A DNA stretch of 64,000 nucleotides from Streptococcus oralis (GTDB lineage Bacteria; Bacillota; Bacilli; Lactobacillales; Streptococcaceae), in contig NZ_CP066059.1 in NCBI RefSeq assembly GCF_016127915.1, positions 620,001-684,000 of the forward strand. The letters run 5' to 3'. The notes under the pieces are model-generated. The model was given only the letters and a program-made list of their open reading frames with translations. It was not told the origin of the DNA and made no database searches. Numbering within the stretch: the first letter of the stretch is position 1; each line of letters opens with the position of its first letter. This document shows, piece after piece, positions 9,014 through 17,946 of the stretch. A program made the translations under genes and the position numbers.

Positions 9014-10207
9014 ATGAAATCATTAAAAGGTGTTTTATTTATCGGACTTAGTATGCTTCTGACTATTCTAGCTTGGCTCAGTTCAGGCGCTAGTCAGTTT
9101 CTAATCCCTGGTTTAGCTCTCACTACCCTCTCACTTACTTTTATACTAGCTAGCCGTTTACCCTTGCTTGAAGCTTGGTTTAACGGACTTGAAAAGATGT
9201 ATCTAGCTCATAAATTCACTGCTTTTCTATCCATTCTCCTACTAACCCTACACAACTTTAGCATGGGCGGTCTCTGGGGTTCGCATTTGGCTGCCCAGTT
9301 TGGAAATATCGCTATCTATATCTTTATCAGCATTGTTCTGGTTGCCTATCTGGGACAATACATCCAGTATGAAGCTTGGAGATGGATTCATCGATTGGTT
9401 TATCTAGCCTATATCTTTGGCCTCTTTCATGTTTTGATGATCATGGGAAATCGTCTCCTCTCCTTTAGTTTCCTAGGTCTTATCTTTGGAATCTATGCTA
9501 TTTTAGGCTTGCTTGCAGGTTTTTATATTATTTTCCTTTATCAAAAGGTCGGTTTTACCTATCTTGGAAAAATCGTAGGAATCAAACGCCTCAACCACGA
9601 CACGACTGAAATTGAAATAGAACTCAGTCATCCTTTCACTTACGAATATGGGCAATTTGCCTTTCTAAAAATTTTCCAAAAAGGTTTTGAGACTGCTCCA
9701 CACCCTTTCTCCATCTCAGGAGGACAAGGACGAACTCTTTATTTTACGATAAAAAACTCTGGTGACCACACCAAGAATATCTATGACAATCTTCAAGTTG
9801 GTAGCAAGGTTGCAGTTGATCGCGCCTATGGACATATGACTATGAAACATGGTCCAAAACAGCAAATCTGGATCGCAGGTGGAATTGGAATGACACCTTT
9901 CATCTCTTATATCCGGGAGCATCCTATCCTAGACAAGAGCGTCCGCTTCTACTATAGTTTCCGTGGAGAGGAAAATGCTGTCTACCTAGATCTACTTCGA
10001 GACTACGCCCGTCAAAATACTAACTTTGACCTGCAGCTGGTCGATAGCAATGAAAAAGGATACCTGACTTTGGATCAAGAAGAAATCCCTGACCAGACTA
10101 CAGTCTATATGTGTGGACCTCTTCCTATGATGAAAGCCCTTGCCAAGCAAATCAAGAAAAAGAATCCCAGAGCAAGACTCATTTACGAAGGATTCAAGTT
10201 TAAATAA
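9014..10207 (+). CDS. NOX-like ferric-reductase-fold flavocytochrome
   Basis: The 397-residue protein has six membrane spans (about 1-190) followed by a cytoplasmic FAD/NAD(P)H module. Four histidines fit bis-heme ligation: H66 and H80 in one helix, H126 and H139 in another, the spacing of NADPH oxidases. HPFSISGG is the FAD-binding motif, GGIGMTPFISYI binds NAD(P)H, and CGPLPMM precedes the C-terminal aromatic-containing EGFKFK. Domain order and length agree with the pneumococcal NOX homologue SpNOX, which makes superoxide from NADPH in vitro; orthology is inferred from recall. A weak site in GAAAGGAC precedes the ATG. It is a single-gene unit with its own terminator. Confidence 0.88.
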   Translation: MKSLKGVLFIGLSMLLTILAWLSSGASQFLIPGLALTTLSLTFILASRLPLLEAWFNGLEKMYLAHKFTAFLSILLLTLHNFSMGGLWGSHLAAQFGNIAIYIFISIVLVAYLGQYIQYEAWRWIHRLVYLAYIFGLFHVLMIMGNRLLSFSFLGLIFGIYAILGLLAGFYIIFLYQKVGFTYLGKIVGIKRLNHDTTEIEIELSHPFTYEYGQFAFLKIFQKGFETAPHPFSISGGQGRTLYFTIKNSGDHTKNIYDNLQVGSKVAVDRAYGHMTMKHGPKQQIWIAGGIGMTPFISYIREHPILDKSVRFYYSFRGEENAVYLDLLRDYARQNTNFDLQLVDSNEKGYLTLDQEEIPDQTTVYMCGPLPMMKALAKQIKKKNPRARLIYEGFKFK

Positions 10208-10212
10208 GATCA

Positions 10213-10246
10213 TTGTCCCTCTAACACAAAAGAGGGACTTTCTTTT
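10213..10246 (+). terminator. Terminator after the NOX-like gene
   Basis: Arms GTCCCTCT (10215-10222) and AGAGGGAC (10231-10238) are followed by a T-rich tract. Confidence 0.85.
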
Positions 10247-10308
10247 CACTTTATTTCTCTCTTCTATGCTATACTTAGTTTAGTACATTCTTTGAGAGAG
10301 GAAGATTT

Positions 10309-10938
10309 ATGAAAATCCATAAAACCGTGAATCCCGTTGCTTATGAAAACACTTATTACCTAGAAGGGGATCAACACCTGATTGTGGTTGACCCAGGTAG
10401 CCATTGGGAAGCTATTCGCAAGGCTATTGAGAAAATCAACAAACCAGTCTGCGCGATTCTCCTGACCCACACCCACTACGACCATATTATGAGTCTGGAC
10501 TTAGTTCGTGAAGCATTTGGAAATCCTCCAGTTTATGTAGCAGAGAGTGAAGCTAGCTGGCTCTATACCCCCGTTGACAATCTCTCTGGGCTACCTCGTC
10601 ATGATGATATGACTGATGTCGTCTGTAAACCAGCAGAACACACCTTTGTCTTTCATGAGGAATACCAGCTTGAGGAATTTCGTTTTACAGTTCTACCAAC
10701 CCCAGGGCACTCTATTGGCGGTGTTTCCCTGGTCTTTCCTGATGCCCATCTAGTCTTGACCGGAGATGCTCTATTCCGAGAAACCATTGGACGGACAGAC
10801 CTTCCTACTGGTAGCACGGAACAACTCCTCCATAGCATTCAGACGCAACTCTTTACTCTTCCTAACTACGATGTCTATCCTGGGCATGGTCCAGCTACGA
10901 CTATCGCTCACGAAAAGACTTTTAATCCCTTTTTCTAG
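10309..10938 (+). CDS. MBL-fold metallo-hydrolase (glyoxalase II-like)
   Basis: The 209-residue protein is a single metallo-beta-lactamase-fold domain. The metal-binding THTHYDHI motif (about 60-67) gives H-x-H-x-D-H. Further ligands are the histidine in LPTPGHSIGG, the aspartate in LTGDALF and the C-terminal YPGHGP histidine. This is the hydroxyacylglutathione-hydrolase-like subgroup common in Firmicutes, where the real substrate is often unknown. GAGAGGAAG precedes the ATG. It converges with pepO across a shared hairpin. Confidence 0.9.
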   Translation: MKIHKTVNPVAYENTYYLEGDQHLIVVDPGSHWEAIRKAIEKINKPVCAILLTHTHYDHIMSLDLVREAFGNPPVYVAESEASWLYTPVDNLSGLPRHDDMTDVVCKPAEHTFVFHEEYQLEEFRFTVLPTPGHSIGGVSLVFPDAHLVLTGDALFRETIGRTDLPTGSTEQLLHSIQTQLFTLPNYDVYPGHGPATTIAHEKTFNPFF

Positions 10939-10943
10939 CAAGC

Positions 10944-10974
10944 AAAAAACCAAGGAAATTATCCTTGGTTTTTG
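10944..10974. terminator. Bidirectional terminator between the MBL gene and pepO
   Basis: AAACCAAGGA and TCCTTGGTTT form a hairpin with A-rich and T-rich flanks, so it can end both convergent transcripts. Confidence 0.85.
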
Positions 10975-10976
10975 TC

Positions 10977-12869
10977 TTACCAAATAATCACACGGTCCTC
11001 TGGTGAACGCCACATACCATCGCCTTCTTTGACATCGTAAGTTGTAAAGAAGTCATCGAAGTTTGGCACTTGCACATTGACACGGAGTTTGGCAGGCGCG
11101 TGCACGTCGACACTGGCCATGAGTTTCATCAACTCAGGACGGCCTTTCATACGCCAGATACGAGCAAAGTTGTGGAAGAATTCTTCAGCTGAGAAGTCTG
11201 GCTCTCTCTTGGCTGCTTCGAGGGCTGCAGCAATTCCTCCCAAATCAGCAACGTTTTCAGACACGGTTAGTTTTCCGTTGATTCTTGCACCGTAAGATTC
11301 TTTCCCATCAAACTGGTCGATAACTTTCTGCGTTTTTTCTTTAAAGGCAGCATAGTCGCTTTCTGTCCACCAATCCTTAAGACTACCATTTTCATCAAAG
11401 GACGCACCATTTGTGTCAAAGGCATGAGAGATTTCATGGGCAATAACTGCACCAATACCACCGTAGTTAGCTGAAGACGACTGATGCAAATCATAGAATG
11501 GAGCCTGTAAAATGGCAGCTGGGAAGACAATCAAGTTCTTCTGAGGATTGTAGTAGGCGTTGACCATATGAGCCGGCATCCCCCACTCCTTGTAGTCAAC
11601 CGGTTGGTTCCACTTGCTCCAACTGTGCTTGATTTCCACACGCGCAAAGGCTAGGGCATTCTCAAAGAGACTAGCAGTTTCATCCACTACTTTGTCCTTG
11701 TAGCGTTCTGGCAATTCCTCTGGATAACCGATATAAGGCTTGATGACATTGAGTTTGACAATGGCCTTATCTCGCGTTTCAGGCGTGAGCCAGTCGTTCT
11801 TAGCCAAGCGTTCCTTATAAACGTCAATCATCGTCTCTACTTTTTTCTCTACATCAGCCTTAGCTTCTGGGGAGAATTTTTCATGCGCATACCAAAGACC
11901 AAGAGCTTGCTTGAAAGGACCTTGAGCCAAGTGATAAGCTGCCTTGACCTTGTCCTGTGCTTCTGGCACACCTGAAAGGGCACGTCCGTAGGCACCTGAC
12001 AAGATACGAATCTCATCTGTGAGATAGCTTGTTGATAGATTGACCACACCCAAAATCAAGGTTGCTTTGAGTAGAGGCCACGCTTCTTCACTATAGAATT
12101 GCTCTGCTGCTTGCCAGAAACGTTCTTCGTCTACGATAACCTTATCTGGAGTTTGTCCAAGAACTGTTTGGAAGAAATCATCCAGAGGTAGGGCAGGAGC
12201 GAATTTCTTGAAATCTTCATAAGCGTATGGATGGTAGAGTTTGGCATACTCTGAACTTTCTTCGTTAGAAAGCACCACAGCCGCAATGCGACGGTCCAAT
12301 TCCAATCGTTTCTCTAGTAAGTCTGCGATTTCCTCATCTGAAAAATCATAGGCTTTGAGAAGATTCGTAGTACTTTCCTTCCAAAGAGTCAAGAGCTCCT
12401 CACGCTGAGGATGGTCTTCAGCATAGTAGGTTGTATCTGGCAAGATTGTTCCTGGTGCACTAGCCCAGAGAACATTGGTTCTGGCATCCATAAAGTCTGG
12501 TGATACACCAAATGGAAGGAAGTTTGACTTCCCTGCTAGTTCAAACTCTGCCAGTTTGCTGGTGAAATCTGCGAAACTCTTCAAGTCTTGGTATTCCTTG
12601 AGTAGAGGAAGGACGGGCTTGATCCCATCTGCTTCTCTCTTGTCAAAATCACGTACCATACGATGGTACTTAACAAAGTTTGCGAGGATGGCATCCTCTG
12701 GGACTTCTTCACCTGCCAACCACTTGTCCGTAGTTGCTAGCATTAACTCTTCAATTTCCTCGTCAAGGTCAATAAAACCACCTGTTCGAGATTTGTCAGC
12801 TGGAATGACAGCTGTTTTTTCCCATTCGCCATTGATTGCATCATAAAAATCGTCTTGATAACGTGTCAT
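10977..12869 (-). CDS. pepO: M13-family endopeptidase PepO
   Basis: The 630-residue protein is a neprilysin-like zinc metallopeptidase. The zinc motif HEISH lies at about residue 477, and the second glutamate is in SENVADLGG, with the conserved NAYYNPQKNLIVFPAAIL segment ahead of the zinc site and CxxW replaced by an RSP..VIIW end typical of bacterial members. No signal peptide is visible; streptococcal PepO is nevertheless reported on the surface, where it binds host plasminogen and fibronectin. It sits next to and divergent from psaBCA, as in pneumococcus. The intervening region holds the Psa operator. Confidence 0.95.
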   Translation of the reverse strand: MTRYQDDFYDAINGEWEKTAVIPADKSRTGGFIDLDEEIEELMLATTDKWLAGEEVPEDAILANFVKYHRMVRDFDKREADGIKPVLPLLKEYQDLKSFADFTSKLAEFELAGKSNFLPFGVSPDFMDARTNVLWASAPGTILPDTTYYAEDHPQREELLTLWKESTTNLLKAYDFSDEEIADLLEKRLELDRRIAAVVLSNEESSEYAKLYHPYAYEDFKKFAPALPLDDFFQTVLGQTPDKVIVDEERFWQAAEQFYSEEAWPLLKATLILGVVNLSTSYLTDEIRILSGAYGRALSGVPEAQDKVKAAYHLAQGPFKQALGLWYAHEKFSPEAKADVEKKVETMIDVYKERLAKNDWLTPETRDKAIVKLNVIKPYIGYPEELPERYKDKVVDETASLFENALAFARVEIKHSWSKWNQPVDYKEWGMPAHMVNAYYNPQKNLIVFPAAILQAPFYDLHQSSSANYGGIGAVIAHEISHAFDTNGASFDENGSLKDWWTESDYAAFKEKTQKVIDQFDGKESYGARINGKLTVSENVADLGGIAAALEAAKREPDFSAEEFFHNFARIWRMKGRPELMKLMASVDVHAPAKLRVNVQVPNFDDFFTTYDVKEGDGMWRSPEDRVIIW

Positions 12870-12986
12870 CTTGTTCTCGCTTTCATTTTTTCACTTATTC
12901 TTAGCTTAGCAAAAAACACTTGGGAATGCAATTAAAAATGGTTTCTCTTTTTTCTTCATTTTTCAGTTATTATTTTAAATTTTTCA

Positions 12987-13024
12987 AAAATTAACTTGAC
13001 TTAATTTTTTTTTTAATGTATATT
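12987..13024 (+). promoter_or_regulatory. psa promoter with PsaR-type operator
   Basis: AAAATTAA (12987-12994), CTTGAC and TTAATTTT (13001-13008) form a perfect 8-base inverted repeat, matching the PsaR/SloR-type site as I recall it. It overlaps the -35 element TTGACT (12996-13001); TATATT at 13019-13024 is 17 bases further on. Manganese-loaded PsaR bound here would block RNA polymerase. The regulator gene is at 16271-16921. Confidence 0.85.
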
Positions 13025-13048
13025 AAAAGAAAGGAGGAATACAACTGT

Positions 13049-13771
13049 ATGATACGTATCGAAAACCTCAGTGTCTCCTACAAAGAAACGTTGGCACTAA
13101 AGGATATTTCACTAGTGCTCCAAGGACCAACTATTACCGGAATTATTGGTCCAAACGGTGCTGGAAAATCAACTTTATTAAAAAGTATGTTGGGAATTAT
13201 CCCGCATGAAGGTCAGGCCTTTCTCGATGACAAAGAATTTAAGAAATCTTTACATCGAGTGGCCTATGTCGAGCAAAAAATCCATATCGACTACAATTTC
13301 CCTATCAAGGTCAAAGAATGCGTCTCACTGGGACTCTATCCATCTATCCCACTCTTTCACACCTTAAAGGCCAGCCACTGGAAAAAAGTGGCAGATGCAC
13401 TTGAAATCGTTGGGCTCTCAGACTATGCTGATCGCCAAATCAGCCAGCTCTCAGGCGGACAATTTCAACGTGTGTTGATTGCTCGCTGCTTAGTGCAGGA
13501 AGCTGACTACATCTTTCTAGATGAGCCATTTGTCGGGATTGATTCGGTTAGTGAAGAGATTATCATGAACACGCTGAGAGACCTTAAAAAAGCTGGTAAA
13601 ACAGTTCTCATCGTCCATCATGACCTCAGCAAAGTCCCCCATTATTTCGACCAAGTTTTGCTTCTCAATCGAGAATTAATAGACCTTGGTCCGACTAAAG
13701 AAACCTTTACCGAAGCCAATCTTAAGAAGGCCTACGGTAGCAAACTCTTTTTCAATGGAGGTGACCTATGA
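13049..13771 (+). CDS. psaB: Manganese ABC importer ATPase PsaB
   Basis: The 240-residue protein is the ATP-binding subunit of the Psa manganese importer. Walker A is GPNGAGKST (about 34-42), the Q-loop lies in YVEQK, the ABC signature is LSGGQFQRV (about 135-143), and Walker B is YIFLDEPF. The ATG at 13049 follows AAAGGAGG; the upstream in-frame ATG at 13016 lies in the promoter. It overlaps psaC by four bases (ATGA) and is transcribed with psaC and psaA under the PsaR-type operator. Confidence 0.96.
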   Translation: MIRIENLSVSYKETLALKDISLVLQGPTITGIIGPNGAGKSTLLKSMLGIIPHEGQAFLDDKEFKKSLHRVAYVEQKIHIDYNFPIKVKECVSLGLYPSIPLFHTLKASHWKKVADALEIVGLSDYADRQISQLSGGQFQRVLIARCLVQEADYIFLDEPFVGIDSVSEEIIMNTLRDLKKAGKTVLIVHHDLSKVPHYFDQVLLLNRELIDLGPTKETFTEANLKKAYGSKLFFNGGDL

Positions 13772-14616
13772 TAGCAGAATTTATCGATGGATTGCAACAT
13801 TTCCATTTCCTACAAAACGCCTTGATAACAGCTATAGTCATCGGAGTGGTTGCTGGAGCTGTGGGATGTTTTATCATCCTACGTGGGATGTCTCTCATGG
13901 GAGATGCCATCTCTCACGCAGTTTTGCCCGGCGTAGCCCTTTCCTTTATCTTGGGAATTGATTTCTTTATTGGAGCCATTATCTTTGGCTTGATGGCCTC
14001 CATCATCATTACCTATATCAAGGGAAACTCTATCATCAAGAGTGACACTGCCATTGGTATTACCTTTTCATCTTTCTTAGCCCTAGGTGTCATCTTGATT
14101 AGTGTTGCCAAGAGTTCGACAGACCTCTTCCATATCCTTTTCGGGAATATCCTCGCTGTCCAAGACATGGACATGTGGATTACCATTGGTGTGGGGGCAA
14201 TCATTCTCTTGATTATCGGGATTTTCTTTAAACAACTATTGATTACATCCTTTGACGAGCTCCTGGCTAAAGCCATGGGAATGCCTGTCAATTTCTACCA
14301 CTATCTGCTCATGGTGCTCTTGACCCTTGTGTCTGTCACCGCCATGCAAAGTGTTGGAACCATTCTTATCGTGGCCATGCTGATCACCCCAGCTGCGACG
14401 GCTTATCTTTACGCTAATAGCCTAAAGAGCATGATTTTCCTTTCATCAAGTCTAGGGGCTCTGGCTTCTGTTGTGGGACTCCTTATCGGCTATAGCTTCA
14501 ATCTCGCAGCAGGATCCAGCATCGTGCTCACATCTGCTAGTTTTTTTCTCATTAGCTTCTTTATCGCTCCAAAACAACGATATTTGAAACTGAAAAATAA
14601 AAAAATCAATAAATAA
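13768..14616 (+). CDS. psaC: Manganese ABC importer permease PsaC
   Basis: The 282-residue membrane protein belongs to the ABC-3 metal permease family with about eight or nine spans. It has the family motifs [22 protein letters not shown] split over residues about 38-60, and [20 protein letters not shown] (about residues 190-210). It forms the channel for PsaB and PsaA. The start codon overlaps the psaB stop, and psaA follows after 26 bases. Confidence 0.96.
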   Translation: MIAEFIDGLQHFHFLQNALITAIVIGVVAGAVGCFIILRGMSLMGDAISHAVLPGVALSFILGIDFFIGAIIFGLMASIIITYIKGNSIIKSDTAIGITFSSFLALGVILISVAKSSTDLFHILFGNILAVQDMDMWITIGVGAIILLIIGIFFKQLLITSFDELLAKAMGMPVNFYHYLLMVLLTLVSVTAMQSVGTILIVAMLITPAATAYLYANSLKSMIFLSSSLGALASVVGLLIGYSFNLAAGSSIVLTSASFFLISFFIAPKQRYLKLKNKKINK

Positions 14617-14642
14617 GGGGAGACCCTTTCTGGAGGAATCTA

Positions 14643-15572
14643 ATGAAAAAATTAGGTACATTGCTTGTACTCTTTCTTTCCGTCATTGCACTGGTAGCAT
14701 GTGCTAGCGGAAAAAAAGATGCTACTTCTGGTCAAAAACTAAAAGTTGTTGCTACAAACTCAATCATCGCTGATATTACCAAAAATATCGCTGGTGACAA
14801 GATTGATCTTCACAGTATCGTTCCTGTTGGTCAAGACCCACACGAATACGAACCACTTCCTGAAGACGTTAAGAAAACTTCTCAAGCTGACTTGATTTTC
14901 TATAACGGTATCAACCTTGAAACAGGTGGCAATGCTTGGTTTACCAAATTGGTCGAAAATGCCAAGAAAACTGAAAACAAAGACTACTTTGCAGTCAGCG
15001 AAGGCGTTGATGTTATCTACCTTGAAGGCCAAAACGAGAAGGGCAAAGAAGACCCACACGCTTGGCTCAACCTTGAAAATGGGATGATTTATGCTAAAAA
15101 TATCGCTAAACAGCTGATCGCTAAGGACCCAAGCAACAAGGAATTCTACGAAAAAAATCTCAAAGACTATACTGAAAAACTAGACAAACTGGACAAGGAA
15201 GCCAAAGAGAAATTTAACAATATACCTGCTGAGAAGAAACTCATCGTAACCAGCGAAGGATGCTTCAAATACTTCTCTAAAGCCTACGGTGTCCCAAGTG
15301 CCTACATCTGGGAAATCAACACGGAAGAAGAAGGAACACCTGACCAAATCAAGACCTTGGTTGAAAAACTTCGCCAAACAAAAGTTCCATCCCTCTTTGT
15401 TGAATCAAGTGTCGATGACCGTCCAATGAAGACTGTTTCACAAGACACAAATATCCCAATTTACGCACAAATCTTTACTGACTCAATCGCTGAAGAAGGT
15501 AAAGAAGGTGACAGCTACTACAACATGATGAAATACAACCTTGACAAGATTGCTGAAGGTTTGTCTAAGTAA
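14643..15572 (+). CDS. psaA: Manganese-binding lipoprotein PsaA
   Basis: The 309-residue solute-binding protein delivers Mn(II) to PsaBC at the cell surface. A signal peptide ends in the lipobox LVAC (about 17-20), so Cys20 is lipidated. Metal ligands of this cluster A-I family are the histidines in DPHEYEP and DPHAWLN, a glutamate in the [10 protein letters not shown] region, and an aspartate in [15 protein letters not shown] precedes the ATG. The operon ends in the hairpin at 15580-15613, and tpxD follows with possible read-through. Confidence 0.97.
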   Translation: MKKLGTLLVLFLSVIALVACASGKKDATSGQKLKVVATNSIIADITKNIAGDKIDLHSIVPVGQDPHEYEPLPEDVKKTSQADLIFYNGINLETGGNAWFTKLVENAKKTENKDYFAVSEGVDVIYLEGQNEKGKEDPHAWLNLENGMIYAKNIAKQLIAKDPSNKEFYEKNLKDYTEKLDKLDKEAKEKFNNIPAEKKLIVTSEGCFKYFSKAYGVPSAYIWEINTEEEGTPDQIKTLVEKLRQTKVPSLFVESSVDDRPMKTVSQDTNIPIYAQIFTDSIAEEGKEGDSYYNMMKYNLDKIAEGLSK

Positions 15573-15579
15573 GCCATTA

Positions 15580-15613
15580 AAAACGTCGTTCTCACATGAA
15601 CGGTCGTTTTTTT
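15580..15613 (+). terminator. Terminator after psaA
   Basis: AACGTCGTTC and GAACGGTCGTT form a stem followed by a run of T. Partial read-through to tpxD is plausible. Confidence 0.8.
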
Positions 15614-15693
15614 CTCTTTTAATTTCCAGTCAAATCATTGGAAAAATCTGACAATTCTCGGTAAAATAAAAGAAAAAAGAATGGAGTAGTTTC

Positions 15694-16188
15694 ATGACCA
15701 CTTTTCTCGGAAATCCTGTAACCTTTACAGGTAAACAACTGCAAGTCGGAGACAAGGCACTTGACTTTTCTCTCACTACAACAGATCTCTCTAAAAAAAC
15801 GCTAGCTGACTTTGATGGAAAGAAAAAAGTCTTGAGTGTTGTCCCTTCTATCGATACCGGTATCTGCTCAACGCAAACACGTCGATTCAACCAAGAACTA
15901 GCCAACCTCGACAATACCGTCGTTCTTACTGTTTCTATGGACCTACCATTTGCCCAAGGACGCTGGTGTGGGGCTGAAGGTCTTGACAATGCCATCATGC
16001 TCTCAGACTACTTCGACCATTCTTTCGGGCGCGATTATGCCCTCTTGATCAACGAATGGCATCTCCTTGCACGTGCTGTCTTTGTTCTCGACACTGATAA
16101 TGTCATCCGTTACGTAGAATACGTTGATAACATCAACACGGAACCAGACTTTGAAGCTGCTATTGCTGCAGTGAAAGAACTGGACTAA
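15694..16188 (+). CDS. tpxD: Thiol peroxidase TpxD
   Basis: The 164-residue protein is an atypical 2-Cys peroxiredoxin that reduces peroxides with a thioredoxin-type donor. The peroxidatic residue is C58 in [16 protein letters not shown]. The E. coli Tpx resolving-cysteine position is occupied by tryptophan and glycine before C (GRWCGAEG), which gives a second cysteine. It lies between psaA and psaR, as psaD/tpxD does in pneumococcus, linking manganese supply with peroxide defence. Confidence 0.95.
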   Translation: MTTFLGNPVTFTGKQLQVGDKALDFSLTTTDLSKKTLADFDGKKKVLSVVPSIDTGICSTQTRRFNQELANLDNTVVLTVSMDLPFAQGRWCGAEGLDNAIMLSDYFDHSFGRDYALLINEWHLLARAVFVLDTDNVIRYVEYVDNINTEPDFEAAIAAVKELD

Positions 16189-16270
16189 AATCAAAGCCAT
16201 TAGGGCAGAGGCTAGAGAAATCTAGCTTTTTTTGATATACTAGATGGAGAGAAAAGACAAGAGGAAACGA

Positions 16271-16921
16271 ATGACGCCAAATAAAGAAGACTACCTAAAA
16301 TGTATTTATGAAATCGGTACGGAAATGCAAAAAATCACCAATAAGGAAATTGCTGCCCGTATGCAAGTCTCTCCACCTGCCGTAACAGAGATGATCAAAC
16401 GCATGAAAAGTGAAAATCTCATCCTCAAGGACAAGGAGAATGGCTATCTATTGACAGATATTGGGCTCAAACTAGTCTCCGAGCTCTATCGCAAACACCG
16501 GTTGATTGAAGTCTTTCTAGTTCACCATCTCGACTATACCAGTGACCAGATCCACGAAGAAGCTGAGGTCCTAGAGCACACTGTATCCGATCTCTTCGTA
16601 GAGAGACTGGATAAACTGCTTGGCTTCCCTAAAACCTGCCCCCACGGAGGAACCATCCCAGCTAAGGGAGAGCTCCTGGTCGAAATCAACAACCTACCTC
16701 TAGCAGATACCAAAGAAGCCGGTACCTATCTCCTGACTCGGGTTCACGATAGCTTTGATTTGCTCAAATACTTAGAAAAGCATGAGATTCATATCGGTGA
16801 CCAAGTCAAAGTCAAGCAATTTGATAATTTTTCCAATACTTTTACACTGGTCAACAAAGGTGAAGACCTCCAAGTTAGCATCGATATCGCCAAACAACTC
16901 TATGTCGAAAAAATCAACTAA
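16271..16921 (+). CDS. psaR: Metal-dependent repressor PsaR (DtxR/MntR family)
   Basis: The 216-residue protein starts MTPNKEDYLKCIYEIG, as expected for SloR/PsaR repressors. The winged helix covers about 1-65 (ITNKEIAARMQVSPPAVTEMIKRM), and the dimerisation and metal-binding domain (about 65-140) includes HRLIEVFLVHHL and CPHGGTIPA. A C-terminal SH3-like FeoA domain follows. The ATG at 16271 is chosen over an upstream in-frame ATG because AGAGGAAA lies just ahead. It likely represses psaBCA through the palindrome at 12987-13008 when manganese is plentiful. Confidence 0.94.
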   Translation: MTPNKEDYLKCIYEIGTEMQKITNKEIAARMQVSPPAVTEMIKRMKSENLILKDKENGYLLTDIGLKLVSELYRKHRLIEVFLVHHLDYTSDQIHEEAEVLEHTVSDLFVERLDKLLGFPKTCPHGGTIPAKGELLVEINNLPLADTKEAGTYLLTRVHDSFDLLKYLEKHEIHIGDQVKVKQFDNFSNTFTLVNKGEDLQVSIDIAKQLYVEKIN

Positions 16922-16930
16922 GCCCTTATT

Positions 16931-16960
16931 CCTGAAAGAAATTCCTTTCAGGGATTTTTT
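16931..16960 (+). terminator. Terminator after psaR
   Basis: CCTGAAAG and CTTTCAGG form a hairpin followed by TTTTTT. Confidence 0.85.
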
Positions 16961-17028
16961 ATTATTTTAGTTGTAAGTTCCATTCGTTTGGTGTAGAATG
17001 AAGCTAGATAAAAGAGGGAGGTCTTCCT

Positions 17029-17442
17029 ATGAAAAAGCTCTTTAGAATCCATTTTGCAGCCATTGTAGTCAGCGATTTGCTACTGTTGGTAACTTTCAGA
17101 CCCCGATACGAACTTTCTTTGGAGAGAGGCCTGATTTTTTGCTTCATTTTCATCCTTGCTCAGGGACTACTGCTATTTCGCTTGGTCAATCGACTCAAAA
17201 AACAGTTCTCTGAGATTTATCCTCAGATAAACAAAAAAATTCGCTTCTACTATTTAGGAGTGCTCATCAGCGATTTTCTATTATTTGTCTTTTTATCCAT
17301 CACTGGCTCTCAATATTTCTACTCTCTTACTCCAGTCTTTACTTCCTGTCATTCTACTTTATATTATATGACGGCTAGCCACCTAAGAGAAAACTATCCA
17401 GACTTTTACAACAAACACATCACCTTCTGGGAGTGTCTATAA
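17029..17442 (+). CDS. Small membrane protein of unknown function
   Basis: The 137-residue protein has four probable spans: about 7-24, 37-54, 75-93 and 98-115. Short basic loops such as RLKKQF lie between them. I recognise no family. GAGGGAGG precedes the ATG at a good distance, and the gene has its own promoter-like region and a hairpin after it, so it is probably expressed. It is convergent with dtd. Confidence 0.7.
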   Translation: MKKLFRIHFAAIVVSDLLLLVTFRPRYELSLERGLIFCFIFILAQGLLLFRLVNRLKKQFSEIYPQINKKIRFYYLGVLISDFLLFVFLSITGSQYFYSLTPVFTSCHSTLYYMTASHLRENYPDFYNKHITFWECL

Positions 17443-17445
17443 ACA

Positions 17446-17473
17446 AAAACCAAGCCAACTGGGCTTGGTTTTC
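17446..17473. terminator. Bidirectional terminator, membrane-protein gene / dtd
   Basis: AACCAAGCC and GGGCTTGGTT pair around a short loop with A-rich and T-rich flanks, between two convergent genes. Confidence 0.85.
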
Positions 17474-17917
17474 TTATCTACTTTTAGTATCAAAAATGAT
17501 GGTAACTGGCCCATCATTTACCAGCTCCACCTGCATATCCGCTCCAAAGATGCCTGTCTGAACAGGGACTTCCTGAGCCAGCTTTTGGTTGAAAGCCTCA
17601 TAGAAGGCAGCTGCCATATCCGGCTTGGCTGCTCCTGTAAAGGCGGGACGGTTGCCTTTCTTGGTATCCGCAAAGAGGGTAAACTGGGAAATAGAAAGGA
17701 TTTCCCCTTCAATATCCTTGACAGACAGATTCATCTTGCCTTCTGCATCAGAAAAAATCCGCATGTTGACGAGCTTTCTCACAGCATAGTTCAAATCTTC
17801 CTCTTGGTCCTCTGGGCCAACACCGACCAGCAATAAGAGTCCCTGATTGATCTTTCCATGAACCTGACCTTCGATACTGACTTGAGCTTTTTTAACCCGT
17901 TGGATAATGATTTTCAT
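17474..17917 (-). CDS. dtd: D-aminoacyl-tRNA deacylase
   Basis: The 147-residue protein removes D-amino acids (and glycine misloaded on tRNA-Ala) from tRNAs. The two catalytic signatures are SQFTLFAD (about 77-84) and NGPVT here as NDGPVTIIF near the C-terminus. It starts [15 protein letters not shown], typical of the family. It follows relA by 29 bases on the same strand and is probably co-transcribed with it. Confidence 0.96.
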   Translation of the reverse strand: MKIIIQRVKKAQVSIEGQVHGKINQGLLLLVGVGPEDQEEDLNYAVRKLVNMRIFSDAEGKMNLSVKDIEGEILSISQFTLFADTKKGNRPAFTGAAKPDMAAAFYEAFNQKLAQEVPVQTGIFGADMQVELVNDGPVTIIFDTKSR

Positions 17918-17946
17918 AATAGCCTTTCTAGTGACTGAAGGAAGAA

